The notes: a model not told the origin generated them from the letters alone. A stretch of 64,000 nucleotides of DNA from Firm-04 sp045600205 (GCA_045600205.1 JAZRXM010000029.1:1-64000); one strand, 5' to 3'. Positions 1 through 8,222 are shown, counted from the first letter of the stretch. Numbers and translations: made by a program.

Positions 1-1170
1 CCGAGCAGCCTTGGGTACATTGAGGAAGAAGCACCCAGAATGGTCAAAACGCCGTGGTTTTCGGAGGCTGTGCCGTTCAACATGGCGGCGGAACTCGGAA
101 CACAGAAGGTCATTACAGAGCATTCCACGGTCGGCATTGTAGTGACGACAGACGGCTCTGTGACCGACATTCCGCGTGAGGAATATGCCGTTGCAGAGGA
201 GCGCGTGGTTTCGGAACTGCAAGCTCTTGGAAAGCCGTTTATCGTGCTGCTGAACTGTGTTTCGCCGCATACGGAGGAGGCGCAGAATCTTGCCGCAGAG
301 CTGGAATCGCGCTATCAGGCACCTGTCATGGCGGTCAACTGTTTAGATCTCGATGAACAACTGATCTGTACGATGCTTTCCAAGCTGCTCGATATGTTCC
401 CGATACGGGAAATCAACGTAGAAACGGCGCATTGGCTGCCCGCATTAGCGCAGGGGCATCCGCTCAAAACGGAGATTTTCGGTGCGGTACGGCAGGCAGC
501 AGAAACGGTAAAGGTCGTGCGGGATGCCTACCATCTGGCGGAAAAGCTGAAAGACTGCCCGCATCTGCAATCCGCGCAGGTACGTACGATTGATCTCGGC
601 ACGGGAAGTGCGGTGCTGAAACTGGAACTGGAGCCGTCGCTGTTTTATCGCATTTTGGGAGAGGAAACAGGGCTGGAGATTCACGGCGAGCAGGAATTGT
701 TTCCTGTTTTGCTCGAACTTTCGCGGATTCGCAAGGCATACGAGCGCATTCGTCCCGCGTTGGAGGAAGCGGAGGCAACGGGGTACGGCATCATCATGCC
801 CGAGGCGGACGAACTGACGCTCGAGGAACCGGAAATGATCAAGCAGGGCGGCAGATACGGCGTGCGGTTGCGAGCATCTGCGCCGTCGCTGCACATCATG
901 CGGGCAGGTATTCAGACGACAGTCAGTCCGATTGTGGGCAGCGAGAAGCAGAGCGAAGAATTGGTGCTGTATCTGCTGCGTGAATTTGAAGAAAATCCGA
1001 CTAAAATCTGGGAATCCAATATTTTCGGGAAATCGCTGCATGAACTGGTGAACGAGGGTCTGCACAATAAGCTGTGCAAAATGCCGCCTGAGGCGCGACT
1101 GAAATTACAGGAAACGCTGGAACGGGTCATCAACGAGGGATGCAGCGGGCTGATTTGCTTCATCTTATAA
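1..1170 (+). CDS. spoIVA: Stage IV sporulation protein A (SpoIVA), 5' end outside window
   Basis: SpoIVA is the ATP-hydrolysing scaffold that polymerises on the forespore surface and forms the base of the spore coat. The frame is open from the first base of the window, so the N-terminal part with the Walker-type ATPase motifs is missing and about 390 residues remain of the roughly 490 usual for the family. Recognisable family segments are the MVKTPWF motif near the left edge, the VVTTDGS segment after it, and the C-terminus ending GLICFIL, which resembles the conserved hydrophobic tail needed for coat localisation. A hairpin follows directly after the stop. The identification is confident; only the start is unknown. 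Confidence 0.95.
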   Translation, partial: PSSLGYIEEEAPRMVKTPWFSEAVPFNMAAELGTQKVITEHSTVGIVVTTDGSVTDIPREEYAVAEERVVSELQALGKPFIVLLNCVSPHTEEAQNLAAELESRYQAPVMAVNCLDLDEQLICTMLSKLLDMFPIREINVETAHWLPALAQGHPLKTEIFGAVRQAAETVKVVRDAYHLAEKLKDCPHLQSAQVRTIDLGTGSAVLKLELEPSLFYRILGEETGLEIHGEQELFPVLLELSRIRKAYERIRPALEEAEATGYGIIMPEADELTLEEPEMIKQGGRYGVRLRASAPSLHIMRAGIQTTVSPIVGSEKQSEELVLYLLREFEENPTKIWESNIFGKSLHELVNEGLHNKLCKMPPEARLKLQETLERVINEGCSGLICFIL

Positions 1171-1200
1171 AAGCCGCAGAAATATGTGCTTCCGTGGTTT
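1171..1200 (+). terminator. Imperfect hairpin after spoIVA, probable terminator
   Basis: Arms 1172-1182 and 1189-1199 pair as RNA on the plus strand with two G-U wobbles and two mismatches. The T run after it is short. The wobbles would be A-C mismatches on the other strand, so it suits spoIVA. It is a diverged copy of the perfect hairpin exactly 100 bp further on. Confidence 0.5.
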
Positions 1201-1271
1201 CAGCCACATAGGCTTGCTTTGCGGCGCACCATTATGAATGCATTGCAGATACATCATTATCAACAAACAAA

Positions 1272-1299
1272 AACCGCGGAAGTGTGTGCTTCCGCGGTT
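1272..1299 (-). terminator. Terminator of the HSP90-family gene
   Basis: Perfect 11-bp stem (1272-1282 with 1289-1299) and a 6-nt loop. Read on the minus strand it is followed by a T-rich stretch. It lies 6 bp beyond the stop of the chaperone gene and can also stop plus-strand transcripts coming from spoIVA. Confidence 0.8.
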
Positions 1300-1305
1300 C
1301 ATTTT

Positions 1306-3114
1306 CTATTCTCCGAGGCTCCAATCCAGCAGCCGCAGCAAATTGTGATTGAGAAGCTGCATCTCGTGGTTATGCATCGGATAGCCGCCCGTGAGCAATG
1401 CCTGCACATACAGAATCTCAACACAGCAGCGAAGTTTTTCTGTATCCTGCAAGCCGATCATGCGTTTGACCAGTGGGTTTTCCGTGTTGAGATACAATCT
1501 GGCTACCGCATCCTCACGATAATCCTGTGCAAAACTTTCCAGCAGACCCGTGAACAGTTCATTGGCAACTTCCATTGACTTATGGATATCGCGCAGCAAA
1601 AGCGCGTCCTCATTGACTGTGTACAATACAGGAAGTTCCGAAGGTTCGAACTTTTTGAGCGCCGCAGAGCAATCATACGGCTGCAACAGCTCATTGCATT
1701 CCGCCAGCAGACACATCGCGGCAGTCGGATCGGTCAGTTCGGGCTTTTCCAGCATCGCCTCCAGACCTTGCTGCTGTAATTTCGATACAGATACGTCACT
1801 TTTGAGCAGATTCATGCGCTCCAGAAGTTGCCGCACGTAGGTATATCCTGCATTGACCAGCAAGCTCCATCGTGCCAGAAAAATTGCGGAAAACTGCCGA
1901 TATTCGTCCAGATAACAGGTGTAGCTGATCGGTTCTTCGTAGGCAAGCAGGTCGCGCCCTGTGAACATACCGAATGATGTTTCAAATGTCAGATACGGGA
2001 AAAATGCACGATACAGCGTGTCATCCTCTACCGCAACGGATTGTACCGCCAGACGGTGCGTGCGCACGATTTTTTGCAGAAGTGCGTCGTTTTTTCGTGA
2101 AAGCTGTTCCAGATACCGCACGATGCAGTCAGAGATTTCCTCGCGGGCTTTCAGCAGGTTGTCGTCCTCGTAGAAATCCTCGCGGGAGGCGGTCGGGCGC
2201 AGGTTGGTCGTGTTGATGAAGCAGCGCAGGAAAAACGCCCATTTGGGTAGCAAACGATTGCCGTCCTCGGTCAGCAGCATATTTTTCAGGTAAATGCGAT
2301 GCGCGTTTTTGACGGTCGGTGCGGTTTCCTCCGCGAGAATATATGCAACGCCTGAAAACAATCCGCTTGGTGATTCCAATGGGATATACGCAAGAAATTT
2401 CGACTGAAACATTGCCTCACCCAGAGCCATTGCCTGTTGTACGGCGTTTTCGCCCGCAGGAAATGGCGGATTCAGACGAGTGCGCTGTGTTCCTTCTACC
2501 AGCCAGATCGGCTCAGGCAGCGGCAATCCGTAGTACTGTACCAAATGCGTTAATTTTTCCACCAAAAAATACTCGTCCATATCTTTTTTCGGCTGCAAAA
2601 TTACCGCTGTGCCGACATTCGGCAGCATTTCGCAGGGGGAGATGGTGTAGGTGCCGTCGGGCTTGCCGCACCATTCCAGTGTGATATCGGGCGCAGTGAC
2701 GGAGCGTGTCCGTACCCGAATGCAGTCGGATACCAGAAAACACGAAAGCAAACCGATTCCGAAACGTCCGATGTAGTCGCCGCAATCGCGCTGATGTTCG
2801 ACATCGTGTTTGGAGGACTGTCCGATGACCGCGAGAAACCAGTGAATTTCCGCTTCCGTCAGACCCGTGCCCGTGTCGGTAAAGGTCAGCGTGGGAATCC
2901 CCTGCGCGTCTATCGTGCGTGTCAGCGTGACGCAGTCGTTGCCGTCTGTGGGGTAGCCTTTTGTGCGTTTTGCCGCAATTGCATCGACCGCATTTTGCAG
3001 CAGTTCACGCACGTAGACATCGGGGGAGCTGTAAAGGTGATTCGAGAGAATATCAATCATACCGCCGAGGTTGACCTGAAACAGGTACGGCGTATTATCG
3101 TGTTCATTTGGCAA
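1306..3114 (-). CDS. htpG: HSP90-family molecular chaperone (HtpG-like)
   Basis: Cytosolic ATP-dependent chaperone of the HSP90/HtpG family, about 600 residues and thus close to the usual length. The N-terminal GHKL ATPase shows the N-box ELLQNAVDA, the DTGTGL nucleotide motif and the glycine lid GRFGIG; middle and C-terminal domains follow without the eukaryotic charged linker. I chose a TTG start at 3114. The upstream ATG at 3129 lies only a few bases after the predicted transcription start and has no ribosome-binding site, whereas GGAGG overlapping that ATG sits 8 nt before the TTG. Single-gene unit with its own sigma-A promoter and terminator. The family call is strong; the client proteins are unknown. 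Confidence 0.9.
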   Translation of the reverse strand: MPNEHDNTPYLFQVNLGGMIDILSNHLYSSPDVYVRELLQNAVDAIAAKRTKGYPTDGNDCVTLTRTIDAQGIPTLTFTDTGTGLTEAEIHWFLAVIGQSSKHDVEHQRDCGDYIGRFGIGLLSCFLVSDCIRVRTRSVTAPDITLEWCGKPDGTYTISPCEMLPNVGTAVILQPKKDMDEYFLVEKLTHLVQYYGLPLPEPIWLVEGTQRTRLNPPFPAGENAVQQAMALGEAMFQSKFLAYIPLESPSGLFSGVAYILAEETAPTVKNAHRIYLKNMLLTEDGNRLLPKWAFFLRCFINTTNLRPTASREDFYEDDNLLKAREEISDCIVRYLEQLSRKNDALLQKIVRTHRLAVQSVAVEDDTLYRAFFPYLTFETSFGMFTGRDLLAYEEPISYTCYLDEYRQFSAIFLARWSLLVNAGYTYVRQLLERMNLLKSDVSVSKLQQQGLEAMLEKPELTDPTAAMCLLAECNELLQPYDCSAALKKFEPSELPVLYTVNEDALLLRDIHKSMEVANELFTGLLESFAQDYREDAVARLYLNTENPLVKRMIGLQDTEKLRCCVEILYVQALLTGGYPMHNHEMQLLNHNLLRLLDWSLGE

Positions 3115-3140
3115 AGAAACCGCCTCCATTCTGTGCTTAT

Positions 3141-3169
3141 ATCATATCATATCCGCACAGATTCGTCAA
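3141..3169 (-). promoter_or_regulatory. Sigma-A promoter of the HSP90-family gene
   Basis: TTGACG (3164-3169), 17-bp spacer, TATGAT (3141-3146) on the minus strand. Transcription should start about 4 nt before ATG 3129, which supports the downstream TTG as the real start codon. No CIRCE-type inverted repeat is visible. Confidence 0.8.
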
Positions 3170-3301
3170 GCGGAAGATAGCGTTGTACATTCATAACAGA
3201 GCAGAAATAAAAGGCTTCCATATGAAAAGCTTTACTCGATTTTTCTCGAAAAATCGCAGAGCGCGAAACCTCCTATTTCCTTACAACAGCTCAGGAGGGG
3301 G

Positions 3302-3362
3302 CATGAGGGAATGCGGAGCATTCCGTGGGAACGTCTTACCAAGGGATTCCCCCATGTTTTTT
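3302..3362 (+). terminator. Orphan terminator-like hairpin facing the plus strand
   Basis: Arms 3302-3312 and 3346-3356 pair with one mismatch, a smaller hairpin (GAATGC..GCATTC) sits inside, and six T follow at 3357-3362 on the plus strand. Both flanking genes are on the minus strand, so it does not serve a recognised gene. It may stop antisense transcription or end a small RNA. The rest of 3170-3361 holds no gene I can support. Confidence 0.45.
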
Positions 3363-4054
3363 CAGAAAGAACTAGCCAGAAAGCGGAGCGGGATACTGGA
3401 GAAATTGAATTCCAATTCCGTACCGTTTTCGCAAGTCAGCGTGACATCCGTGACAATGGGCGTAAACGTGACCAGATCTTTCGGATCTCCAAAGAAATCC
3501 GTAGAGTAATGCGAATGTACCTTATAAGACGAGATTTTTGAATTGTTCGTATATTCGTTCAAAGCAGTGCGCAATTCCTCGACGTTTTCCGAAGTGTAGA
3601 CACTGTCCATCAGATAAACCTCGCCGACATAAGCCATAAAGGTATCAAGGTCATCGTTTTTCAGGAGTTTCAGATATCCTTTGGTTTCTCGTGAGCGGGC
3701 AAGTGTTTCAAAGCTGGGCAGATTCCGGTTTTGCACGTAAATATTGATGGTCAGCAGCAGCACAGGTGCAACGACCAGCACCAGTGCAATCAGCAGCAGA
3801 ATGATGGAGCGCTTGGAGCGTTTCATGCGGCGATTCAGTTTACGCATGGTTTTTGCTTCATCGGGTGCGGATTTCTGCTCTTTCGCGGTGAGGGGCAGGT
3901 TTTCGAGCAGCTTTTTGCAGCTTTCGCAGGTTTCCAGATGCGTTTTTACCAGATCAGCGGAATCCTCCGAGCAGAGTTCCTCGCTGTAAAGCGGCAGCAG
4001 ATCCTTCACTACATTGCAGGTAACGGTTTCGAGATTGTTGTTCTTGTTAGTCAT
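3362..4054 (-). CDS. Anti-sigma factor with zinc-finger (zf-HC2) domain
   Basis: Membrane-anchored anti-sigma factor predicted to hold the adjacent ECF sigma factor inactive. The N-terminus has the anti-sigma zinc motif with Cys13, then His39-x3-Cys43-x2-Cys46. A single membrane segment lies at about residues 84-108 and an extracytoplasmic domain of about 120 residues follows, as expected for a sensor released by regulated proteolysis. The start overlaps the sigma stop codon as ATGA, and its Shine-Dalgarno AGGAGG lies inside the 3' end of the sigma gene, so the two are translationally coupled. The inducing signal cannot be read from the sequence. Confidence 0.88.
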   Translation of the reverse strand: MTNKNNNLETVTCNVVKDLLPLYSEELCSEDSADLVKTHLETCESCKKLLENLPLTAKEQKSAPDEAKTMRKLNRRMKRSKRSIILLLIALVLVVAPVLLLTINIYVQNRNLPSFETLARSRETKGYLKLLKNDDLDTFMAYVGEVYLMDSVYTSENVEELRTALNEYTNNSKISSYKVHSHYSTDFFGDPKDLVTFTPIVTDVTLTCENGTELEFNFSSIPLRFLASSF

Positions 4055-4551
4055 AATAATTCCTCCTGTTCCAGTTGACGGATGATTTTTTCTTTGGCAC
4101 GGAAAAAGGATACACGCGCCCAGTTTTCGGTTTTTCCGAACAGATTGCCGATCTCGCTGAATTTCAGTTCTGCAAATACACGCAGAGAGAAAATTTCCTT
4201 ATAGGGTTCTTCCAGCGTGTGCAGTACCCGATGCACGGCTGCTGCCTGCATTTTATCGGCGAGCTGTTCCTCGATTTCGCCGCCGTCAGAAACGGCTTCC
4301 ATGGTTTCGTCCAGTGGGAGATTGCGCTGTTCTGCGCGTTTAAGGTGATTAAAGTAGAGATTGCGTCCGATGCGGCAGAGGTAGGTTTTTAAAGAACACT
4401 CCCCTTTGAATTGGTCGATGGATGTGACTGCATTCAGCATGGTGTCCTGCAATAGATCGGAAGCGAGTGCCTCGTTGCGGCACAGCCCGTAAAGAAAGCG
4501 ATAGACATCCTGTGCGTACAGCCGATAGATTTCGTCGAATTCCTGCTGCAT
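4051..4551 (-). CDS. ECF-type RNA polymerase sigma factor
   Basis: Sigma-70-family ECF factor of about 166 residues with only regions 2 and 4, the normal ECF layout. Region 2 includes YRFLYGLCRN and a DLLQDT segment; region 4 includes FSEIGNLFGKTENWARV, the helix-turn-helix for the -35 element. I chose ATG 4551 over 4575 because AGGGGG lies 9 nt upstream of it, inside the longer reading. It is followed by its anti-sigma factor with a 4-nt overlap. A TGTAAC..GTC element upstream suggests autoregulation. Its regulon is unknown. Confidence 0.9.
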   Translation of the reverse strand: MQQEFDEIYRLYAQDVYRFLYGLCRNEALASDLLQDTMLNAVTSIDQFKGECSLKTYLCRIGRNLYFNHLKRAEQRNLPLDETMEAVSDGGEIEEQLADKMQAAAVHRVLHTLEEPYKEIFSLRVFAELKFSEIGNLFGKTENWARVSFFRAKEKIIRQLEQEELL

Positions 4552-4578
4552 TGTTTCTGACCCCCTTTCACTCATACT

Positions 4579-4605
4579 GACAACTGAAACCCGTAAACCG
4601 TTACA
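4579..4605 (-). promoter_or_regulatory. Candidate ECF-type autoregulated promoter
   Basis: On the minus strand TGTAAC (4600-4605) is followed after 18 bp by GTC (4579-4581), just upstream of the sigma gene. A -35 element containing AAC with a GTC-like -10 is typical for ECF sigma factors that transcribe their own operon. No sigma-A promoter is obvious at this position. Confidence 0.5.
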
Positions 4606-4637
4606 GGATTTTCAAAAAAATTTTTTGGAACATGAAA

Positions 4638-4669
4638 AAAACCCCACAAGTTAATACCTGTGGGGTTTT
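4638..4669 (-). terminator. Terminator after tRNA-Val
   Basis: Perfect 11-bp stem (4638-4648 with 4659-4669), 10-nt loop, followed by a T run on the minus strand. It lies 3 nt beyond the tRNA 3' end. Confidence 0.85.
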
Positions 4670-4672
4670 GAA

Positions 4673-4746
4673 TGGAGACAGAGGGACTCGAACCCGCGAC
4701 CTCACGGATGTGAACCGTACGCTCTAACCAGCTGAGCTATGCCTCC
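4673..4746 (-). tRNA. tRNA-Val (anticodon CAC)
   Basis: A complete 74-nt cloverleaf is visible on the minus strand. The acceptor stem GGAGGCA pairs with TGTCTCC (one G-U), the D-arm has GCTC/GAGC, the anticodon stem is TACGG/CCGTG with loop TTCACAT, and the T-arm is GCGGG-TTCGAGT-CCCTC region. Loop positions 34-36 read CAC, decoding GUG valine. The discriminator is A and CCA is not encoded. It is a single-gene unit between its own promoter and terminator. Confidence 0.9.
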
Positions 4747-4786
4747 ATATGTATCAGGGATGTACCACTTGGCGCATCACCTGATT

Positions 4787-4815
4787 ATTATAGCATAAAT
4801 CAAATATGTTGTCAA
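4787..4815 (-). promoter_or_regulatory. Consensus sigma-A promoter of tRNA-Val
   Basis: TTGACA (4810-4815), 17-bp spacer, TATAAT (4787-4792) on the minus strand: a perfect consensus about 40 bp upstream of the tRNA. Confidence 0.88.
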
Positions 4816-4829
4816 GTCTTTTGCAGGAA

Positions 4830-5399
4830 TTATTCCGCAGCGGCGGTTTTTGTTACGGATGCCGTGCGAAACGGTACCAGATGCGTCTTATCCAGTGCGA
4901 GCATCAGCGCAGGAATCAGAATCAACTGCAAAATGATACCGGGAATTGCCTGCAACAACGCGCCTGCCAGAAATGCTTTCATGGTAAAGGCGCTGCCCGA
5001 GATGCCGAGCAGTACAATTTCCGCGAATCCCCACATAATGCGTCCGCAGATCATTGCCGCCAGCAAACAGCGGTAGAGTGAACGGATGCACTGCCAACGT
5101 GCGTGCGAAAATAAAAATCCGATCACAAAGCCGTAAGTTGCCAGCTCCAATGACATTGCCACGGCGTTCGGAAACAGATGCGGCATTCCGAACAGCATGG
5201 AGCGCATCAGCGGCAAAATGAATCCGACCGCCAAGCCGTACTGCCAGCCACAGATCAGACCGCAGAGCATCACGGGGATGTGCATGGGCAGAAGCATATT
5301 GCCGATGGTGCGGATCTGCCCGGTCAAGAGCGGTAATACCAAGCCGATTGCAAGAAACATTGCAGCAGATACGAGCTTTTTGACAGATGCGGAATGCAT
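4830..5399 (-). CDS. ECF transporter S component (substrate-binding membrane protein)
   Basis: Small integral membrane protein of 189 residues with about five to six hydrophobic helices, typical of the S components that bind a vitamin or metabolite and pair with a shared energising module (EcfT plus two ATPases). The segment LLPMHIPVMLCGLICG followed by YGLAVGF is characteristic of this superfamily. GGGGGG precedes the ATG with good spacing. It lies 24 bp downstream of the degV gene on the same strand, so the two are probably co-transcribed. The energising module is not in the window and no riboswitch is seen, so the substrate cannot be assigned. Confidence 0.82.
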   Translation of the reverse strand: MHSASVKKLVSAAMFLAIGLVLPLLTGQIRTIGNMLLPMHIPVMLCGLICGWQYGLAVGFILPLMRSMLFGMPHLFPNAVAMSLELATYGFVIGFLFSHARWQCIRSLYRCLLAAMICGRIMWGFAEIVLLGISGSAFTMKAFLAGALLQAIPGIILQLILIPALMLALDKTHLVPFRTASVTKTAAAE

Positions 5400-5423
5400 T
5401 GGAATATCCCCCCAGCGCAGAAA

Positions 5424-6299
5424 TCAGGGTTTTCTCTGATCTCCGAAATAGAATACTGTCAGAAGCCCCGGACCGCAGTGTGCGCCGATGATGATACCCA
5501 AACTTGTGATTTCAATGCCTGAAAGCGTTGGGAAAGCTTCCAGAAGCTGCGATTTCAACCACTCAGCATCCGCGATGCAGTCTGCATGGAGAATGTGAAC
5601 GGTCTGTCCGTCAGGGGCAATCATATCGCGCTTGATGCCCTCAAAAATCGCATTCAGAGCAGCCTTTCTGCCGCGAACCTTGGATGCGACGGTCAGTTTG
5701 CCGTCATCCGGAACATAAAGCACGGGCTTGATGGCGAGCATGGAGCCGACCATAGCAGAAGCATTGGAAACTCTGCCGCCGCGCTTCAGATAGTGAAGAT
5801 CGTCCACCGTAAAGCGGTGCATGATGCGCAGTTTGTTTTCCTCGCCCCACGCAATGACGTCCTCAAATGACATTCCGTCCTCTTTGCGGCGCACCATTTC
5901 GGTGACAAGCAATCCCAGACCACCCGAAATGCAGCGGGTGTCCATCAGATAGAGCGTTTGCTCAGGGAATTCCTTGCGGACTTCCTCGGCAGCTTCTGCG
6001 GCTCTGCTGTGAGAACTGGACATTTCTTTGGACATATCCAAGAAAATGACGTTTTTGCCTGTTTCCAACAGCTTGCGGAAAAACTGGTAGTAAGTTGCCG
6101 CGTTGATCATGGATGTGGAATAAACCGTGCCTGCACGCATATCCGCATAAGCTTTCTGACGGTTTTCCTCGCGGCAGTCGTCCTCGTAGACATCCATGCC
6201 GATGGCGTAGGTGTAACGGATACATGGCACACTGTGTGCCTCGTAAAAGGTATGCGGCAAATCTGCCGTAGATGCTGCCGCAATGATGTATTCAGTCAT
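5424..6299 (-). CDS. DegV family fatty-acid-binding protein
   Basis: DegV/EDD-family protein, 291 residues, close to the family's usual 280-290. Members bind a fatty acid; in Firmicutes (FakB) they present it to the kinase FakA for phosphorylation. Visible features are the N-terminal STADL motif, TSMINAATYYQFF, and LDTRCISGG-like and YLKRGGRVS segments typical of the family. ATG 6299 was chosen because GGAGG lies 7 nt upstream; longer readings run into the promoter. It is the first gene of a probable two-gene unit with the ECF S component. No fakA is nearby. Confidence 0.88.
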   Translation of the reverse strand: MTEYIIAAASTADLPHTFYEAHSVPCIRYTYAIGMDVYEDDCREENRQKAYADMRAGTVYSTSMINAATYYQFFRKLLETGKNVIFLDMSKEMSSSHSRAAEAAEEVRKEFPEQTLYLMDTRCISGGLGLLVTEMVRRKEDGMSFEDVIAWGEENKLRIMHRFTVDDLHYLKRGGRVSNASAMVGSMLAIKPVLYVPDDGKLTVASKVRGRKAALNAIFEGIKRDMIAPDGQTVHILHADCIADAEWLKSQLLEAFPTLSGIEITSLGIIIGAHCGPGLLTVFYFGDQRKP

Positions 6300-6342
6300 T
6301 GATAGACCTCCGTAATGAATCAGGGTTACATGAACCGCACTT

Positions 6343-6371
6343 ATTATATCATAAACATAACTGAATGTCAA
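6343..6371 (-). promoter_or_regulatory. Consensus sigma-A promoter of degV
   Basis: TTGACA (6366-6371), 17-bp spacer, TATAAT (6343-6348) on the minus strand, about 45 bp upstream of the degV start. It is divergent from the plus-strand promoter at 6429-6457. Confidence 0.88.
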
Positions 6372-6428
6372 CAGCAGGAAGAATAGTTTGTGTTTGCAGA
6401 CACTTTTTTGGGAAGCATGAAAAAACAG

Positions 6429-6457
6429 TTGCATTTTTCAGAGGATTGTGCTATACT
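6429..6457 (+). promoter_or_regulatory. Sigma-A promoter of the cysteine-synthase-family gene
   Basis: TTGCAT (6429-6434), 17-bp spacer, TATACT (6452-6457) on the plus strand, about 50 bp upstream of the TTG start. Confidence 0.8.
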
Positions 6458-6505
6458 AAAGCAGTATGTGAATCGAATCTTACCGCCAACAGAGGGGGAG
6501 TTTTT

Positions 6506-7522
6506 TTGAATACCAATCAGCCCGTTTCCGCACAGTTTGAGCAGCTTGCCGCTTTGGTCGGCAATACGCCCCTGCTTGATATCACACTGGAATATCGCGG
6601 AGAAGTGCGCCATGTTTACGCAAAAGCTGAGTATTACAACCTGAGCGGCAGCATCAAGGACCGCGTGGCTTACTACATTCTGAAAAAGGCTTACGAAACA
6701 GGTGCCATTCACAAAGGCGATTACATCGCAGAGGCAACCAGCGGTAATACGGGCATTGCATTTTCTGCAATGGGCGCGGCACTGGGCAATCCTGTTGTCA
6801 TTTATATGCCGGACTGGATGAGTACAGAACGCCGCAATCTGATTCGCAGCTACGGCGCAGAGGTGCGTCTGGTATCGGCGGAACAGGGCGGATTTTTGGG
6901 TTCCATTGCCATGAGTGAGGAGTTTGGCAAGCAAAACGGTGTTTTTCTGCCCCGTCAGTTCTCTAATGAGGACAACGCAGAGGCGCATTTTGAAACAACA
7001 GGCGCGGAAATCATTGAACAGCTTGCTAAAATCGGCAAGGTGGCAGATGCCGTGGTCGCAGGTGTCGGCACAGGCGGAACGGTCATGGGTATTGGCAGAA
7101 AGCTGCGTACCGTGAACCTTTCCTGCGGTCTGTTTCCGCTGGAACCGCTCAATTCCCCAACGCTTTCCACCGGTACAAAAGTCGGAAAACACCGCATTCA
7201 GGGAATTTCCGATGAATTTATCCCGCCGATCATGAAGCTCGATGAGGCAACAGGCATCGTATCCATTGATGATATCGACTCGATTCGTATGGCGCAAATG
7301 CTTTCGCGGCAGTTTGGTCTGGGTGTCGGTATCAGTTCCGGCGCAAACCTGCTCGGCTGTTTGCAGGCGGGCGACCGCATCGGCGGCGACAAGACCATTG
7401 TCACCGTGTTTGCCGATGATAACAAGAAGTATCTTTCGACGGATTATTGCGAGGAATTTCCGGTTACCGATGATTGCATGACCTCTCAAATTAAGCTCCT
7501 TGACCTGAAAGCGTGGCTATAA
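6506..7522 (+). CDS. Cysteine synthase family PLP-dependent enzyme
   Basis: Fold-type II pyridoxal-phosphate enzyme of 338 residues related to O-acetylserine sulfhydrylase and cystathionine beta-synthase. The PLP lysine is in SGSIKDR (Lys51), the substrate loop is TSGNTG (78-83), and a GISSGANL segment near the C-terminus binds the PLP pyridine nitrogen. The start is TTG 6506: GAGGGGGAG ends 5 nt upstream, and no in-frame ATG fits. In-frame coding upstream of it overlaps the promoter. It may make cysteine or another beta-substituted amino acid; the family call is strong, the exact reaction is not fixed by sequence. Confidence 0.87.
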   Translation: MNTNQPVSAQFEQLAALVGNTPLLDITLEYRGEVRHVYAKAEYYNLSGSIKDRVAYYILKKAYETGAIHKGDYIAEATSGNTGIAFSAMGAALGNPVVIYMPDWMSTERRNLIRSYGAEVRLVSAEQGGFLGSIAMSEEFGKQNGVFLPRQFSNEDNAEAHFETTGAEIIEQLAKIGKVADAVVAGVGTGGTVMGIGRKLRTVNLSCGLFPLEPLNSPTLSTGTKVGKHRIQGISDEFIPPIMKLDEATGIVSIDDIDSIRMAQMLSRQFGLGVGISSGANLLGCLQAGDRIGGDKTIVTVFADDNKKYLSTDYCEEFPVTDDCMTSQIKLLDLKAWL

Positions 7523-7576
7523 TTTGTCGCTTTACACAAAAATATATACAAAAACATACAATTTTAGTATTTCCTC

Positions 7577-7606
7577 TTGACATAATTTCATAATATGTGA
7601 TATAAT
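7577..7606 (+). promoter_or_regulatory. Sigma-A promoter of hpf, with leader hairpin
   Basis: TTGACA (7577-7582), 18-bp spacer, TATAAT (7601-7606). The short leader carries a perfect 7-bp hairpin (7618-7624 with 7629-7635, loop AGTA) just before the ribosome-binding site AAGGAGGT. Confidence 0.85.
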
Positions 7607-7654
7607 ATAGCTATCACCTGAGGAAGTATCCTCAGTGAACAAGGAGGTTTGCAC

Positions 7655-8182
7655 ATGAAACTGAACATTATGGCAAAAAAAATCCAGATTGGTCCGAGCT
7701 TTACGGACTATGCGGAGAAAAAGCTGAACCAGAAACTCGACAAATTTTTCGAAGATGAAGCCGAAGCTAAAATTACGCTTGCGGAACAGCGCGGATTGAT
7801 CGTGCTGGAACTGACCGTAAAGGCAGGCAGCATGATTTATCGTGCAGAGCAGAGTGCGACCGACAAAAACGACGCACTGGATAATGCAATCGACAAGATC
7901 ATCCGCAAGATCCGCCGCAACAAGACCCGCCTTGGCAAGCGTATTCGTGAAGCTGCCCTCGCTGAAAACTTTACTGACAGCGTTGAGGAGCAGACCGAGT
8001 ACAATGTCATTCGCCGCAAGGCTTTCCGCCTGCATCCGATGACTGTGGAGGAAGCAATCCTGCAAATGAATATGCTGGGACATTCCTTCTTCCTGTTCAC
8101 CAACGGCGAAACAGGCGCAACCAGCGTGGTATATCGCCGCGAGGACGGAGATTATGCCGTTTTGGAGCCGTCTGCTGATTAA
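7655..8182 (+). CDS. hpf: Ribosome hibernation promoting factor, long form
   Basis: Long HPF (175 residues) dimerises 70S ribosomes into inactive 100S particles during slow growth. The N-terminal beta-alpha domain (about 1-105) ends in a basic helix with IIRKIRRNKTRLGKR, which binds the 30S tRNA/mRNA channel. The C-terminal domain (about 120-175), with VIRRKAFRLHPMTVEEAILQ and GHSFFLF, is the dimerisation domain found only in long HPF. ATG 7655 has AAGGAGGT 6 nt upstream. Single-gene unit with its own promoter and a strong terminator. Confidence 0.95.
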   Translation: MKLNIMAKKIQIGPSFTDYAEKKLNQKLDKFFEDEAEAKITLAEQRGLIVLELTVKAGSMIYRAEQSATDKNDALDNAIDKIIRKIRRNKTRLGKRIREAALAENFTDSVEEQTEYNVIRRKAFRLHPMTVEEAILQMNMLGHSFFLFTNGETGATSVVYRREDGDYAVLEPSAD

Positions 8183-8188
8183 AAAATC

Positions 8189-8222
8189 AAAGGAGATTCC
8201 TGCAAGGGAATCTCCTTTTTTT
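8189..8222 (+). terminator. Terminator of hpf
   Basis: Perfect 12-bp stem (8189-8200 with 8207-8218), 6-nt loop, followed by T's through 8222. Confidence 0.92.

Noticed and set aside
3108..3509. Possible plus-strand gene, including AGGAGGGGG before ATG at 3303
   Set aside because: The reading runs antisense into the anti-sigma factor and the ATG lies in a strong hairpin; no protein features.
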